A stretch of 5,975 nucleotides of DNA from Sedimentisphaerales bacterium (GCA_016932895.1 JAFGCA010000052.1:1-5975); one strand, 5' to 3'; numbered from the stretch's first letter, positions 1 through 5,845 are shown. Made by a program: numbers and translations. Notes: generated by a model not told the origin, from the sequence alone.

Positions 1-276
1 GTGGAGACTCTCGGAGCCGGACCGGGGGTCGTGACATTGCAGCTCTTCCTCACCCGGCGCAACCAGATCAAGTTCATCGAGATCAATCCCCGCTTCGGAG
101 GCGGCGTTCCCCTGTCGATCCGGGCCGGGGCCGATTTTCCCCGCTGGATTCTCCAGGAGCTGGCCGGCAAGCGGCCGCGCATCGGCTTCGACAAGTTTCA
201 GGACGGACTCGTCATGCTGCGGTACGACGCCGAAGTCTGGCTGGAACCATCCAACGCCAAAGGCACGAGGCTCTGA
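1..276 (+). CDS. ATP-grasp family protein, C-terminal end (5' partial)
   Basis: This is the last 91 codons of a gene that begins before the window; the GTG at base 1 is probably an internal valine codon. The stretch IKFIEINPRFGGGVPLS (about residues 23-39) is the hallmark C-terminal segment of ATP-grasp enzymes of the carbamoyl-phosphate synthase large-subunit-like type: the Glu and Asn of EINPR bind the Mg-ATP ions, and the glycine-rich loop follows. The AGADFPRWILQELAGKRP tail is also typical. Such enzymes join a carboxylate to an amine or thiol through an acyl-phosphate; the substrate cannot be told from this fragment. The stop codon TGA shares its A with the ATG of the next gene, so the two are almost certainly translationally coupled. 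The partner is a lipid-linked sugar transferase, so a role in building or decorating a surface glycan is an inference. Family call is firm, function open. Confidence 0.85.
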   Translation: METLGAGPGVVTLQLFLTRRNQIKFIEINPRFGGGVPLSIRAGADFPRWILQELAGKRPRIGFDKFQDGLVMLRYDAEVWLEPSNAKGTRL

Positions 277-1418
277 TGCTCGATTCGCTCATAGGCACGG
301 ACCGACCGCTGCGCTGGGTGCTTCAGTTCTGGCCCGTGCCGGCCGCTGCCTTCGTCAGCGCCCTGGCCGCCACGGCGCTGTGCAAAAAGGTCGCCCTGCG
401 CTTCGGCATCGTGGACCGGCCCGACGATCTCGTCAAGACCCACAAAGAGCCCATCGCCTACCTGGGCGGCGTCGGAATGCTTCTGGGCCTGACCGTCGGC
501 GTCTTCGCCGGCATCTACCTGCTGCGGATCGAGCCCGCCTTTCCACAGGCGCTGCGCTGGCTGCTGGGCATCCTGGCCGGTGCGGCCATCGCCTGCTTCG
601 TGGGGCTGGCCGACGACGTTCTCGACATGCGTCCGCGCCACAAGCTTCTCGGCCAGGTCCTCGCGGGGGTGCTGCTGCTGCTGGTCGGCATCAGCCCCAA
701 TCTGCGTCGCATCGCCGAACCGCTCGGCCTGCCCATGCCCCGAAACGTCGAAGTCGTCCTCGACGTGCTCATCGTGACGTTCTTCGTGCTCGGCGCGACG
801 AACTCGCTGAACCTGCTCGACGGGCTCGACGGCCTCTGTGCCGGCGTCACCGCGATCATCTGCGCCGCCATGCTGCTGCTGGCGGTCCACCTGGGCACCT
901 GGGGCTTCAGCGATTTCGGCGACCCGGTGCGGATCGTGATCTGCCTGAGTCTCGTCGGCGGCGTCTGCGGCTTCCTGCCCTTCAACCGGCACCCGGCCAA
1001 GATCTTCATGGGCGACGCCGGCAGCATGCTCCTGGGCTTCGTCATGGCGGCCCTGATGATCATGTTCGCCGAAGGCGTACCCCGCTGGTGGCTGGCCTCG
1101 GTGGTCGTCTTCGGCCTGCCCATCCTCGACACGGCGGTCGCCGTCCTGCGCCGGCTGCTCAACCACCGCCCCCTCTTCGTCTCCGACCGGGGACACATCT
1201 ACGACCAGATGATCGACCGGGGGTTGTCGCTGAAGAAGACCGTGGCGGTCTGCTATGGCTTGGCCGGCCTCTACGCCGCGACCGGCCTGGCGATGAGCCA
1301 GATCCGGACCCGCTACGCGGCGGTCGTCTACGTTCTGGTATTCGTCGCTTCGGGCCTCATCGTGTGGCGCAAGGGTTATTTGAAGATGGAAGGCCTGCGC
1401 GGCGCGCGATCACACTGA
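276..1418 (+). CDS. Polyprenyl-phosphate sugar-1-phosphate transferase (WecA/TagO/MraY family, glycosyltransferase 4)
   Basis: A 380-residue polytopic inner-membrane enzyme expected to move a sugar-1-phosphate (commonly GlcNAc-1-P) from a UDP-sugar onto undecaprenyl phosphate, the first step of a lipid-linked glycan. Family motifs appear in order: the cytoplasmic loop DRPDDLVKTHKEPIAYLGG (47-65), the Mg-binding DDVLD (113-117), NSLNLLDGLDGL (176-187) with the catalytic Asp cluster, NRHPAKIFMGDAGS (237-250), and DRGHIYDQMIDRG (304-316) at the position of the WecA/TagO HIHH signature. The last is HIYD here, so the second histidine pair is not kept. About ten hydrophobic segments alternate with these loops, and length fits WecA/TagO (350-380) better than peptidoglycan MraY. 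The start is the ATG overlapping the upstream TGA, with GAGG five bases before it. It converges on manA. Donor sugar is not determined; a housekeeping MraY is unlikely because no peptidoglycan genes are adjacent. Confidence 0.93.
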   Translation: MLDSLIGTDRPLRWVLQFWPVPAAAFVSALAATALCKKVALRFGIVDRPDDLVKTHKEPIAYLGGVGMLLGLTVGVFAGIYLLRIEPAFPQALRWLLGILAGAAIACFVGLADDVLDMRPRHKLLGQVLAGVLLLLVGISPNLRRIAEPLGLPMPRNVEVVLDVLIVTFFVLGATNSLNLLDGLDGLCAGVTAIICAAMLLLAVHLGTWGFSDFGDPVRIVICLSLVGGVCGFLPFNRHPAKIFMGDAGSMLLGFVMAALMIMFAEGVPRWWLASVVVFGLPILDTAVAVLRRLLNHRPLFVSDRGHIYDQMIDRGLSLKKTVAVCYGLAGLYAATGLAMSQIRTRYAAVVYVLVFVASGLIVWRKGYLKMEGLRGARSH

Positions 1419-1433
1419 CCGAAAAACGATCAG
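1415..1433. terminator. Short inverted repeat between the two convergent stop codons (possible weak terminator)
   Basis: CTGACCG-AAAAA-CGATCAG spans both TGA stop codons of the converging genes. Read on the minus strand it makes a 7-bp stem with one G-U pair and a U5 loop; on the plus strand one C-A mismatch interrupts it. There is no U-tract after the stem on either strand, so this is not a standard intrinsic terminator. It may slightly help end transcription from either side, or be chance. Confidence 0.2.
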
Positions 1434-2377
1434 ATGGTTACAGCAAGGTACTCGGTCTCTTTGGTGAACGTCACGGCGCCGCCGAAGGCGGCCGGGATGA
1501 TGAGACAGTCACCGGCCTTGAAGTCCACCGGCTCGGCCTCGGGCGAAACGACCGCCCCGCCGCCGCTGAGGAAAACGAGCGTTTTCAATTGACCGGGCGA
1601 CAGCAGAAGCTCGCAGCCGGCCGCCTGATGTCCCTTGTCGACCTTGAAGTATTCGCAATCGACCAGCCGGCCCACCGTCGTGACGCCGAGCGCGTCGCCG
1701 GAGGCGTCGAAATGGATGCTCTCCAGCGCTTCTTCGATGTGCAGGTCCCTCGCGCGGCCCGCATCGTCCAGGCGGTTCCAATCGAAGACGCGGTAGGTCG
1801 TGTCCGAGGGGGTCTGAATCTCGGCGATGAGCAGGCCGGCGCCGATGCTGTGAGCGGTGCCGGCAGGAAGGAAGTGACACTGCCCCGCCTCGACCGGAAC
1901 CTTCTCCAGCAGTTCGGCCGTGGTCCCGGCTTCAATCGCCCGGGCAAACGCCTCCTTCGTAACGCCCTGCCTGAGCCCCTTGTAGATATGCGCGCCCGGC
2001 TCGGCTTCGATGATGTACCAGCATTCGGTCTTGGGCTCGCCCCGACCCATCCGCCGGCACGTCGCCGGGTCCGGGTGCACCTGCACGCTGAGGATGTCCC
2101 GGGCGTCGAGCAGCTTGATCAGCAGCGGAAACGGCGTCGGGAAATCCCGGCGGCCCGCGATCTCTTCGGGGTGTTGAGCCCCCACCGAGGCCAGCGTCCG
2201 GCCCCGAAATGCGCCGTTGGCGATGGTCGATTGGCCCTGCGGCAGATCCGCCACTTCCCAGCTCTCCCCGATCCGCACGCCCACCGGCAGGTCCTTGCCG
2301 AACGCCTCCCGCAGCCTCTGCCCGCCCCAGATCCGCTCTTTGAAAACCGGAACCGATATGAATGGATACGTTTCCAT
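1430..2377 (-). CDS. manA: Mannose-6-phosphate isomerase, class I (short form)
   Basis: A cytoplasmic zinc enzyme that interconverts fructose-6-phosphate and mannose-6-phosphate, feeding GDP-mannose for glycans or allowing growth on mannose. At 315 residues it matches the short bacterial ManA form. The N-terminal KERIWGG and IGESWEVAD (about 13-44) are typical. Expected zinc ligands are Q99 and H101 in SVQVHPD, E118 in PKTECW and H176 in PAGTAHSIG; the catalytic arginine is R196 in YRVFDWNR (195-202). A second cupin half fills residues 235-315. I chose the ATG at 2377 because AGGA lies eight bases upstream; another in-frame ATG at 2386 would overlap that ribosome site, and any longer extension would run antisense into proB. 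It is divergent from proB and convergent with the sugar transferase, 11 bases between stops. Co-location with that transferase suggests, but does not prove, a glycan role. Confidence 0.95.
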   Translation of the reverse strand: METYPFISVPVFKERIWGGQRLREAFGKDLPVGVRIGESWEVADLPQGQSTIANGAFRGRTLASVGAQHPEEIAGRRDFPTPFPLLIKLLDARDILSVQVHPDPATCRRMGRGEPKTECWYIIEAEPGAHIYKGLRQGVTKEAFARAIEAGTTAELLEKVPVEAGQCHFLPAGTAHSIGAGLLIAEIQTPSDTTYRVFDWNRLDDAGRARDLHIEEALESIHFDASGDALGVTTVGRLVDCEYFKVDKGHQAAGCELLLSPGQLKTLVFLSGGGAVVSPEAEPVDFKAGDCLIIPAAFGGAVTFTKETEYLAVTI

Positions 2378-2385
2378 ACGGGCCA

Positions 2386-2389
2386 TCCT
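2386..2389 (-). promoter_or_regulatory. Ribosome binding site of manA (decides the start)
   Basis: On the minus strand AGGA sits eight bases before the ATG at 2377. The alternative ATG at 2386-2384 uses the last base of this motif and would have no site at a proper distance, which favours METYPF as the N-terminus. Confidence 0.55.
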
Positions 2390-2553
2390 ACCGGCTCGCC
2401 CCGGCCAAGTCCACGCCAAAGTCACCGCCCGTCGAGCCTGCAGGTGTGAAAACTTTGTGGAACCTGGATACGGTCCTTCGTCGGCCTCTGCCGGTGCCAG
2501 AATCTCTTCACAGCACGGAACAAAGGCCCAAGGCAGAACCGCGTCTTTTGCCC

Positions 2554-2583
2554 TTGAACGAATGCGGCGGTCGGCCTTATCAT
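2554..2583 (+). promoter_or_regulatory. Predicted sigma70-type promoter for proB
   Basis: TTGAAC (2554-2559, 4 of 6 to consensus) is followed after 18 bases by TATCAT (2578-2583, 5 of 6). Transcription would begin near 2590, giving a leader of about 32 bases before the proB ATG. It lies in an otherwise GC-rich intergenic region, which adds weight. No operator is evident. Confidence 0.45.
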
Positions 2584-2621
2584 ACGGGCGACACAGACAC
2601 GGCAGATTGCGATGGACGCTT

Positions 2622-3722
2622 ATGCGCAAGTTCGACAACGTAAAACGAATCGTTATCAAGATCGGCACGGCGACGCTGGCCAAAGATGAGGGGATCGACT
2701 CAGCGTACGTCCGCCGCGTCGCCGGGCAGGTCAAGAACCTGCTGGAGACCGGCAGACAGGTGCTCGTTGTCACTTCCGGCGCCATCGGCATGGGCGCCGG
2801 GCAACTCGAATCGGCCGGCAAGGTCAAGGGGATGAAGATGCGGCAGGCCTGCGCGGCCATCGGCCAACCGCTGCTGATGCAGGAATACCGCAAGTCCTTC
2901 CTGCGCCACGACGTCCGCGTCGCCCAGGTCCTGCTCACCGCCGAGGTGCTCAACAACCGCAAGACCTACCTGAACCTGCGCAACGCCGTCGAAACGCTGC
3001 TGGAGCTCGGCGTCGTGCCCATCCTCAACGAGAACGACAGCGTCAGCACCGCCGAGATCGGCACCGCCTTCGGCGACAACGACCGGCTCAGCGCCCTGGT
3101 CGCCAGCAAGATCGACGCCGACCTGCTGATCATGCTTACCGACATCGACGCGCTGTACGACAAAGACCCGGGCAAGTTCCCCGATGCCAGGCCGATCCCG
3201 GCCGTGTTCGAGATCTCCGACGAGATCGCGCGCAACGCCGGCGGCGCCGGCAGTCGGCACGCCACCGGAGGCATGAAAACCAAGATTGAGGCGGCCCGGA
3301 TCGCTGCCAACGCGGGCTGTCGCCTGATCCTGGCCAACGGCCGGGCCCGCAACGTCATCGGCCGGATCATGGCCGGAGAGGAGATCGGCACGATCTTCAT
3401 GCCCAAACGCAAGCTCGGCAACCGGGCCCGCTGGATCCTCAACAGCAAGCCGGCCGGCACGATCTACGTCGATGACGGCGCCGTCGGCGCCCTGCGCCAC
3501 CGCAAGAGCCTGCTGCCTTCCGGCGTCACCGCCGTCGACGGTGCCTTTGACGCCGGCGACGTCGTCATGATCAACGACGTCGCCAAAGCCGTCGCCAGCA
3601 TCGCCAGCGCACAATTGGAGACCCTGGCCGGAAAGCACAGCACCGAGATCAAAAAACTCCTCGGACCCGAACATCGCGACGTCGTCGCCATCCCGGAGGA
3701 CATCGTCTTTCTCGATTACTGA
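2622..3722 (+). CDS. proB: Glutamate 5-kinase with C-terminal PUA domain
   Basis: Phosphorylates L-glutamate with ATP to glutamyl-5-phosphate, the first and usually proline-inhibited step of proline synthesis, in the cytoplasm. The 366-residue length equals the usual two-domain ProB. The amino-acid kinase domain fills residues 7-260: VIKIGT (11-16, phosphate-binding Lys13), VVTSGAIGMG (49-58), ILNENDSV (134-141), FGDNDRLSALVA (150-161), LTDIDALYDKDP (172-183) and ATGGMKTKI (214-222). A PUA domain follows at about 277-360 (PAGTIYVDDGA; AVDGAFDAGDVV). The ATG at 2622 puts the kinase core at the standard distance from the N-terminus; its Shine-Dalgarno is weak (GGA within GATGGACGCTT). Longer in-frame extensions upstream overlap manA antisense and do not look like ProB. 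A promoter is predicted 39 bases upstream. The usual partner proA is not next door; the following gene is an unrelated membrane protein. Confidence 0.97.
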   Translation: MRKFDNVKRIVIKIGTATLAKDEGIDSAYVRRVAGQVKNLLETGRQVLVVTSGAIGMGAGQLESAGKVKGMKMRQACAAIGQPLLMQEYRKSFLRHDVRVAQVLLTAEVLNNRKTYLNLRNAVETLLELGVVPILNENDSVSTAEIGTAFGDNDRLSALVASKIDADLLIMLTDIDALYDKDPGKFPDARPIPAVFEISDEIARNAGGAGSRHATGGMKTKIEAARIAANAGCRLILANGRARNVIGRIMAGEEIGTIFMPKRKLGNRARWILNSKPAGTIYVDDGAVGALRHRKSLLPSGVTAVDGAFDAGDVVMINDVAKAVASIASAQLETLAGKHSTEIKKLLGPEHRDVVAIPEDIVFLDY

Positions 3723-3769
3723 CACGAGAGGTGTGCCCAAAAAGCAAGACACACGAAAGGCGGAAAATG

Positions 3770-3773
3770 GGAG
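3770..3773 (+). promoter_or_regulatory. Ribosome binding site of the three-helix membrane protein
   Basis: GGAG with a seven-base spacer before the ATG at 3781. It supports that start over the upstream in-frame GTG at 3733, whose purine-rich stretch GAGAGG is almost touching it. Confidence 0.55.
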
Positions 3774-3780
3774 AGAGCGC

Positions 3781-4137
3781 ATGTGCCCGTCAACCAGCGA
3801 GGCTTTGAGGCAGCGGAGCAGATCGTACACCCTTGACATCGCGCTGGCCGGCGCGGTGGTTGTGTTGGTCGGCGGCGGGTCGTATCTGATGTATCGAGCC
3901 GAATACCTGGGCGGCGCAAGCAACGCGCCCAACCAGGGCATCATCTTGTTCTTCCGGCTTCTGGTGCCGATGCTCCTGGTGACCTTCATTGCGTTCATTT
4001 GTTACTTGGCTCGACTGTTCCCCTGGCCGCCAACGTTGGGACACCGGCTTGTGCGACTGGCGTTTCTGCTGTTCCCACCAGCCGTTCTTTTCGGTAGTTG
4101 TGCTCTGACCACGCCCCTGGCGCATTTCATTCAGTAA
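3781..4137 (+). CDS. Small membrane protein of unknown function, three predicted helices
   Basis: I do not recognise this 118-residue protein. It has a short polar, basic N-terminus (SEALRQRSRSYT), then three hydrophobic stretches: about 20-38 (IALAGAVVVLVGGGSYLMY), 53-77 (GIILFFRLLVPMLLVTF and on) and 90-110 (LVRLAFLLFPPAVLFGSCAL). A loop with GGASNAPNQ separates helices one and two, and a proline-rich LFPWPPTLGHR loop separates two and three. The first helix is not a clear cleavable signal peptide, so an integral inner-membrane protein is likely. The ATG at 3781 has a good GGAG; a GTG start at 3733 would add 16 charged residues. It begins 58 bases after proB on the same strand and may be co-transcribed, though no functional link is known. 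Its stop is followed at once by a coding-like segment in the next frame, so the protein may be the front part of a longer, frameshifted one. Confidence 0.65.
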   Translation: MCPSTSEALRQRSRSYTLDIALAGAVVVLVGGGSYLMYRAEYLGGASNAPNQGIILFFRLLVPMLLVTFIAFICYLARLFPWPPTLGHRLVRLAFLLFPPAVLFGSCALTTPLAHFIQ

Positions 4138-4324
4138 TGGTGAGGCCGGGAGCGGAATCAGCGTCGAGTTCTGGTGGCCGTGTGGTTTCAGCGATGAGTA
4201 CGGGCTGATCATCGGGCCGCCCACGATGCGCACCGCCAAGACTGGTATGATCAAGGTGCGCGAAGGCTGCAACGAATTCCGCCGGCCCATCCAGCCCGGT
4301 GCCTACATTTTCGACCGGGGCTAA
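4109..4324 (+). pseudogene. Coding-like segment without a start; possible frameshifted C-terminus or gene remnant
   Basis: After a TGA at 4106-4108 this frame is open for 71 codons to a TAA at 4322-4324. From 4136 it reads like a real protein: NGEAGSGISVEFWWPCGF, then SDEYGLIIGPPTMRTAKTG, then MIKVREGCNEFRRPIQPG and AYIFDRG. I counted roughly four fifths of codons ending in G or C, as expected for genes in this window. There is no ATG, GTG or TTG in the first half; the first in-frame ATG would leave only about 33 residues. The frame is one base forward of the preceding membrane-protein frame, which ends inside it at 4137. Either a one-base indel near 4110-4135 split a protein of roughly 180 residues (three helices plus a soluble tail), or this is the end of a decayed gene. 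The family is not recognised. The annotation as a pseudogene is an inference. Confidence 0.4.
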
Positions 4325-4382
4325 GACCCTCGCGAAGCGGCAATCGCACTCGCACGGCGGAACAACCCCACAGGCGTCTTTC

Positions 4383-4868
4383 TTACCCGGCAAAGAGGAC
4401 CTTGGGCAGGAGCATCAGGCCGTGGGCTATGCCGGAAGCGATGAAGCTGCCGCCTTTTTCTCGAATCAATCCGAAGACCAGGCTCGACGTTGTCACCCAC
4501 ACGGCCCAGGGCAGATGGAAGGGATTGCTCGGGCTGAGGTAGTGCATGAGACCGAAGAGGCACGAGGCCAGGATCAGCCCCCAGCCAAACCGGATGCCAA
4601 GAAAACAATACGGCCTGCCGAACGACCGGCTGAGCGACTGCTCTGACGCCTCCAGCCTCGTGAGCTTGATGACGAGCAACGGGAACACGTACAGACAGAC
4701 GGCGGCCCCGATGAACGGGCGGCCGAGAACCCTCCCCTGCCAATGTGCCAGGGACGGCAAGTGCATGCGCACCTTGATCAGGAGCATGACGACGGCGAAC
4801 ACGACCGACGTCTCCACCAGCGCCAGGAGGCGCTCCCGAATCGTTCCATGTTCCGTCTCTTGCGCCAT
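4383..4868 (-). CDS. CPBP-family intramembrane metalloprotease homologue with altered catalytic motifs
   Basis: A 161-residue polytopic membrane protein resembling the CPBP (CAAX protease and bacteriocin-processing, ABI) family of intramembrane endopeptidases. Hydrophobic segments lie near 14-33, 51-69, 93-111, 119-135 and 141-158. The second family motif FxxxH is intact (F105-GLM-H109), and the C-terminal pattern LVFGLIREKGGSFIASGIAH (130-149) is typical. The first motif, normally EExxxR about 25-30 residues before FxxxH, appears as EQSLSR (76-81): the second Glu is Gln. The last motif HxxxN reads HGLML, with Leu153 for Asn. Activity is therefore doubtful. The protein is short for the family (200-300). 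The start is uncertain: ATG 4868 has a poor ribosome site; ATG 4976 has GGAG at eight bases but overlaps a TATAAT box and would add 36 mostly charged residues unlike a membrane lead. Target unknown; neighbours give no clue. Confidence 0.7.
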   Translation of the reverse strand: MAQETEHGTIRERLLALVETSVVFAVVMLLIKVRMHLPSLAHWQGRVLGRPFIGAAVCLYVFPLLVIKLTRLEASEQSLSRSFGRPYCFLGIRFGWGLILASCLFGLMHYLSPSNPFHLPWAVWVTTSSLVFGLIREKGGSFIASGIAHGLMLLPKVLFAG

Positions 4869-4974
4869 CGGCTCAGACGCCCCGACTCTTGCCCGCGGCC
4901 GAACGCCGGCAAGGTGAAGATCAGGCTGGCCCCGGGAAGGACGAACCTCGTCGCGATCTTCCCACAGCGTCCTC

Positions 4975-5002
4975 ATTATACCGGCTCCGGCCGGCAACAC
5001 AA
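4975..5002 (-). promoter_or_regulatory. Predicted promoter for the CPBP-family gene
   Basis: On the minus strand a perfect TATAAT (4980-4975) has TTGTGT (5002-4997, 3 of 6) sixteen bases upstream. Transcription would start near 4968, leaving a leader of about 100 bases to ATG 4868 and excluding the upstream ATG at 4976, which overlaps the -10 box. The -35 is weak. Confidence 0.4.
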
Positions 5003-5057
5003 CGCAACTGCGCCCGCCGGTTCGTAGCCTGCGACCGGGCCCCCTCCGACTCGCACC

Positions 5058-5086
5058 TTGTGCTCTTGTCTCTTATGCACTATGCT
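5058..5086 (+). promoter_or_regulatory. Predicted promoter for the flavin-reductase-like gene
   Basis: TTGTGC (5058-5063, 3 of 6) and TATGCT (5081-5086, 4 of 6) are separated by exactly 17 bases. The start point would fall near 5093, about 38 bases before the ATG. The region is more AT-rich than its surroundings. It is back to back with the predicted minus-strand promoter, about 55 bases apart. Confidence 0.35.
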
Positions 5087-5116
5087 CCCCTCCAGTGGTT
5101 GGATTACGGGAAGCTG

Positions 5117-5122
5117 AAGGAG
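5117..5122 (+). promoter_or_regulatory. Strong ribosome binding site of the flavin-reductase-like gene
   Basis: AAGGAG lies eight bases before the ATG at 5131 and decides this start over the in-frame GTG at 5095. Confidence 0.7.
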
Positions 5123-5130
5123 AAACCTGG

Positions 5131-5688
5131 ATGCAGGACAACTACGTTGAGATAGGTTTGGATCAATCGCATCGGCTGATCAATCATGGGGCGGTGGTGC
5201 TGGTATCGACGCGGAACGCCGACGGAACGTACGACGTGGCGCCGGTGGCGTGGAACTGTCCGGCCAGCAAGGACCCGCCCATGCTGCTGGTGATGGTCGG
5301 CCGGGGCCACCGGACGTGGGAGAACATCGACCGCACGGGCGAGTTCATCGCCGTGGTGCCGCATCGCTCGCAGAGCGAACTGGTCATGGCGGCGGGCAGC
5401 GTTTCGGGCCGGGACGTGAACAAATTCGAGAAATTCGCTGTCGAGGCCTTCGCCGGCGCGAACGTCGATGCGCTGGTCCCGCAGGGCTGCGTCGGGTTCC
5501 TTGAGTGCAAGGTCGAGAACACGATGAGCGGTCCGCGCGCCGACGCCATTCTGGCCCGGGTCCTCCGCGCCGTCGTGGCCGGCGGGGCCTTCGACGGCCG
5601 GCTCCTCGTCGAGACCGAGGCGGGCAAAACGCTCCATCATCTCGGCGACAATATTTTCGCCACACCGGCCGACGCCATCATCTCGTAA
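5131..5688 (+). CDS. Flavin reductase-like protein, FMN-binding split barrel (flavoredoxin-like)
   Basis: A 185-residue cytoplasmic protein of the flavin reductase-like FMN-binding split-barrel family. Members bind FMN and either reduce free flavin with NAD(P)H or act as electron carriers such as flavoredoxin. The order of elements fits: GAVVLVSTRNADGTYDVAPV (20-39, first strands), AWNCPASKDPPMLLVMV (40-56), GHRTWENIDRTGEFIAVVP (59-77, the Thr-x-x-Asn-Ile flavin-phosphate region), GSVSGRDVNKFEKF (89-102), then QGCVGFLECKVE (118-129). No signal peptide or membrane segment is seen, and length matches the family (170-200). The ATG at 5131 has an AAGGAG at eight bases; an in-frame GTG at 5095 would add 12 residues with no comparable site. 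It stands alone on its strand, divergent from the CPBP gene. The physiological partner cannot be deduced. Confidence 0.88.
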   Translation: MQDNYVEIGLDQSHRLINHGAVVLVSTRNADGTYDVAPVAWNCPASKDPPMLLVMVGRGHRTWENIDRTGEFIAVVPHRSQSELVMAAGSVSGRDVNKFEKFAVEAFAGANVDALVPQGCVGFLECKVENTMSGPRADAILARVLRAVVAGGAFDGRLLVETEAGKTLHHLGDNIFATPADAIIS

Positions 5689-5845
5689 CCGGAGGGCAGA
5701 ACCAGTGACGCCATCGTCAGGCTGCGCTTGGCGCTGCCACCCGGCGCGGCGGACGCGGAAGCGGCCTCCAAGACGCTCGGGGCCCCATGTCGCGTCCGAA
5801 TGTGCGTTTTTTTGCCATGCGTCCCGTCTTACGGGGGATTAACGA
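5689..5845. other. Intergenic region between the flavin-reductase-like gene and the tRNA promoter
   Basis: No convincing gene. It holds an imperfect hairpin GGCTGCGC-TTG-GCGCTGCC (one mismatch) near 5719-5737 with no T-run after it, and a separate run of seven T (5807-5813) preceded only by a very short CGC/GCG stem. Neither is a good intrinsic terminator. A short GTG-started frame here is discussed as a finding. Confidence 0.4.

Larger units (their letters stand above)
2378..2621. other. Divergent intergenic region between manA and proB
   Basis: 244 bases separate the two divergent starts. It contains the proB promoter described separately and the manA ribosome site. I looked for a minus-strand promoter for manA and saw no convincing -35/-10 pair. 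Two frames stay open across it, but they are continuations of antisense or shadow frames without a recognisable protein. Confidence 0.5.

Noticed and set aside
198..1196. Long minus-strand open frame of 332 codons opposite the sugar transferase
   Set aside because: Its product is low-complexity Asp/Glu/Gln/His-rich and mirrors the codon pattern of the clear membrane enzyme on the plus strand.
380..2449. Plus-strand open frame of 689 codons
   Set aside because: Arg/Pro/His-rich translation out of phase with the sugar transferase, then antisense to manA; both real genes have full motif sets.
2217..2621. N-terminal extension of proB in frame
   Set aside because: The extension is antisense to manA and the kinase motif begins right after the ATG at 2622, as in normal ProB.
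2378..2962. N-terminal extension of manA in frame
   Set aside because: It would run antisense through the proB start and adds residues unlike any ManA; the 315-residue form is already complete.
3731..3754. GTGTG...CACAC inverted repeat after proB
   Set aside because: Five-base stem with a long loop and no T-run; likely chance.
2700..3998. Minus-strand open frame of 432 codons opposite proB
   Set aside because: Val/Asp/Gly/Gln-rich shadow of proB codons with no recognisable domain.
4127..4393. Minus-strand open frame opposite the coding-like segment
   Set aside because: It overlaps the end of the CPBP gene and its translation looks like an antisense shadow; the plus-strand reading has the better codon pattern.
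5780..5813. Possible intrinsic terminator ending in seven T
   Set aside because: Only a three- to four-base stem can be drawn directly before the T-run, too weak to call.
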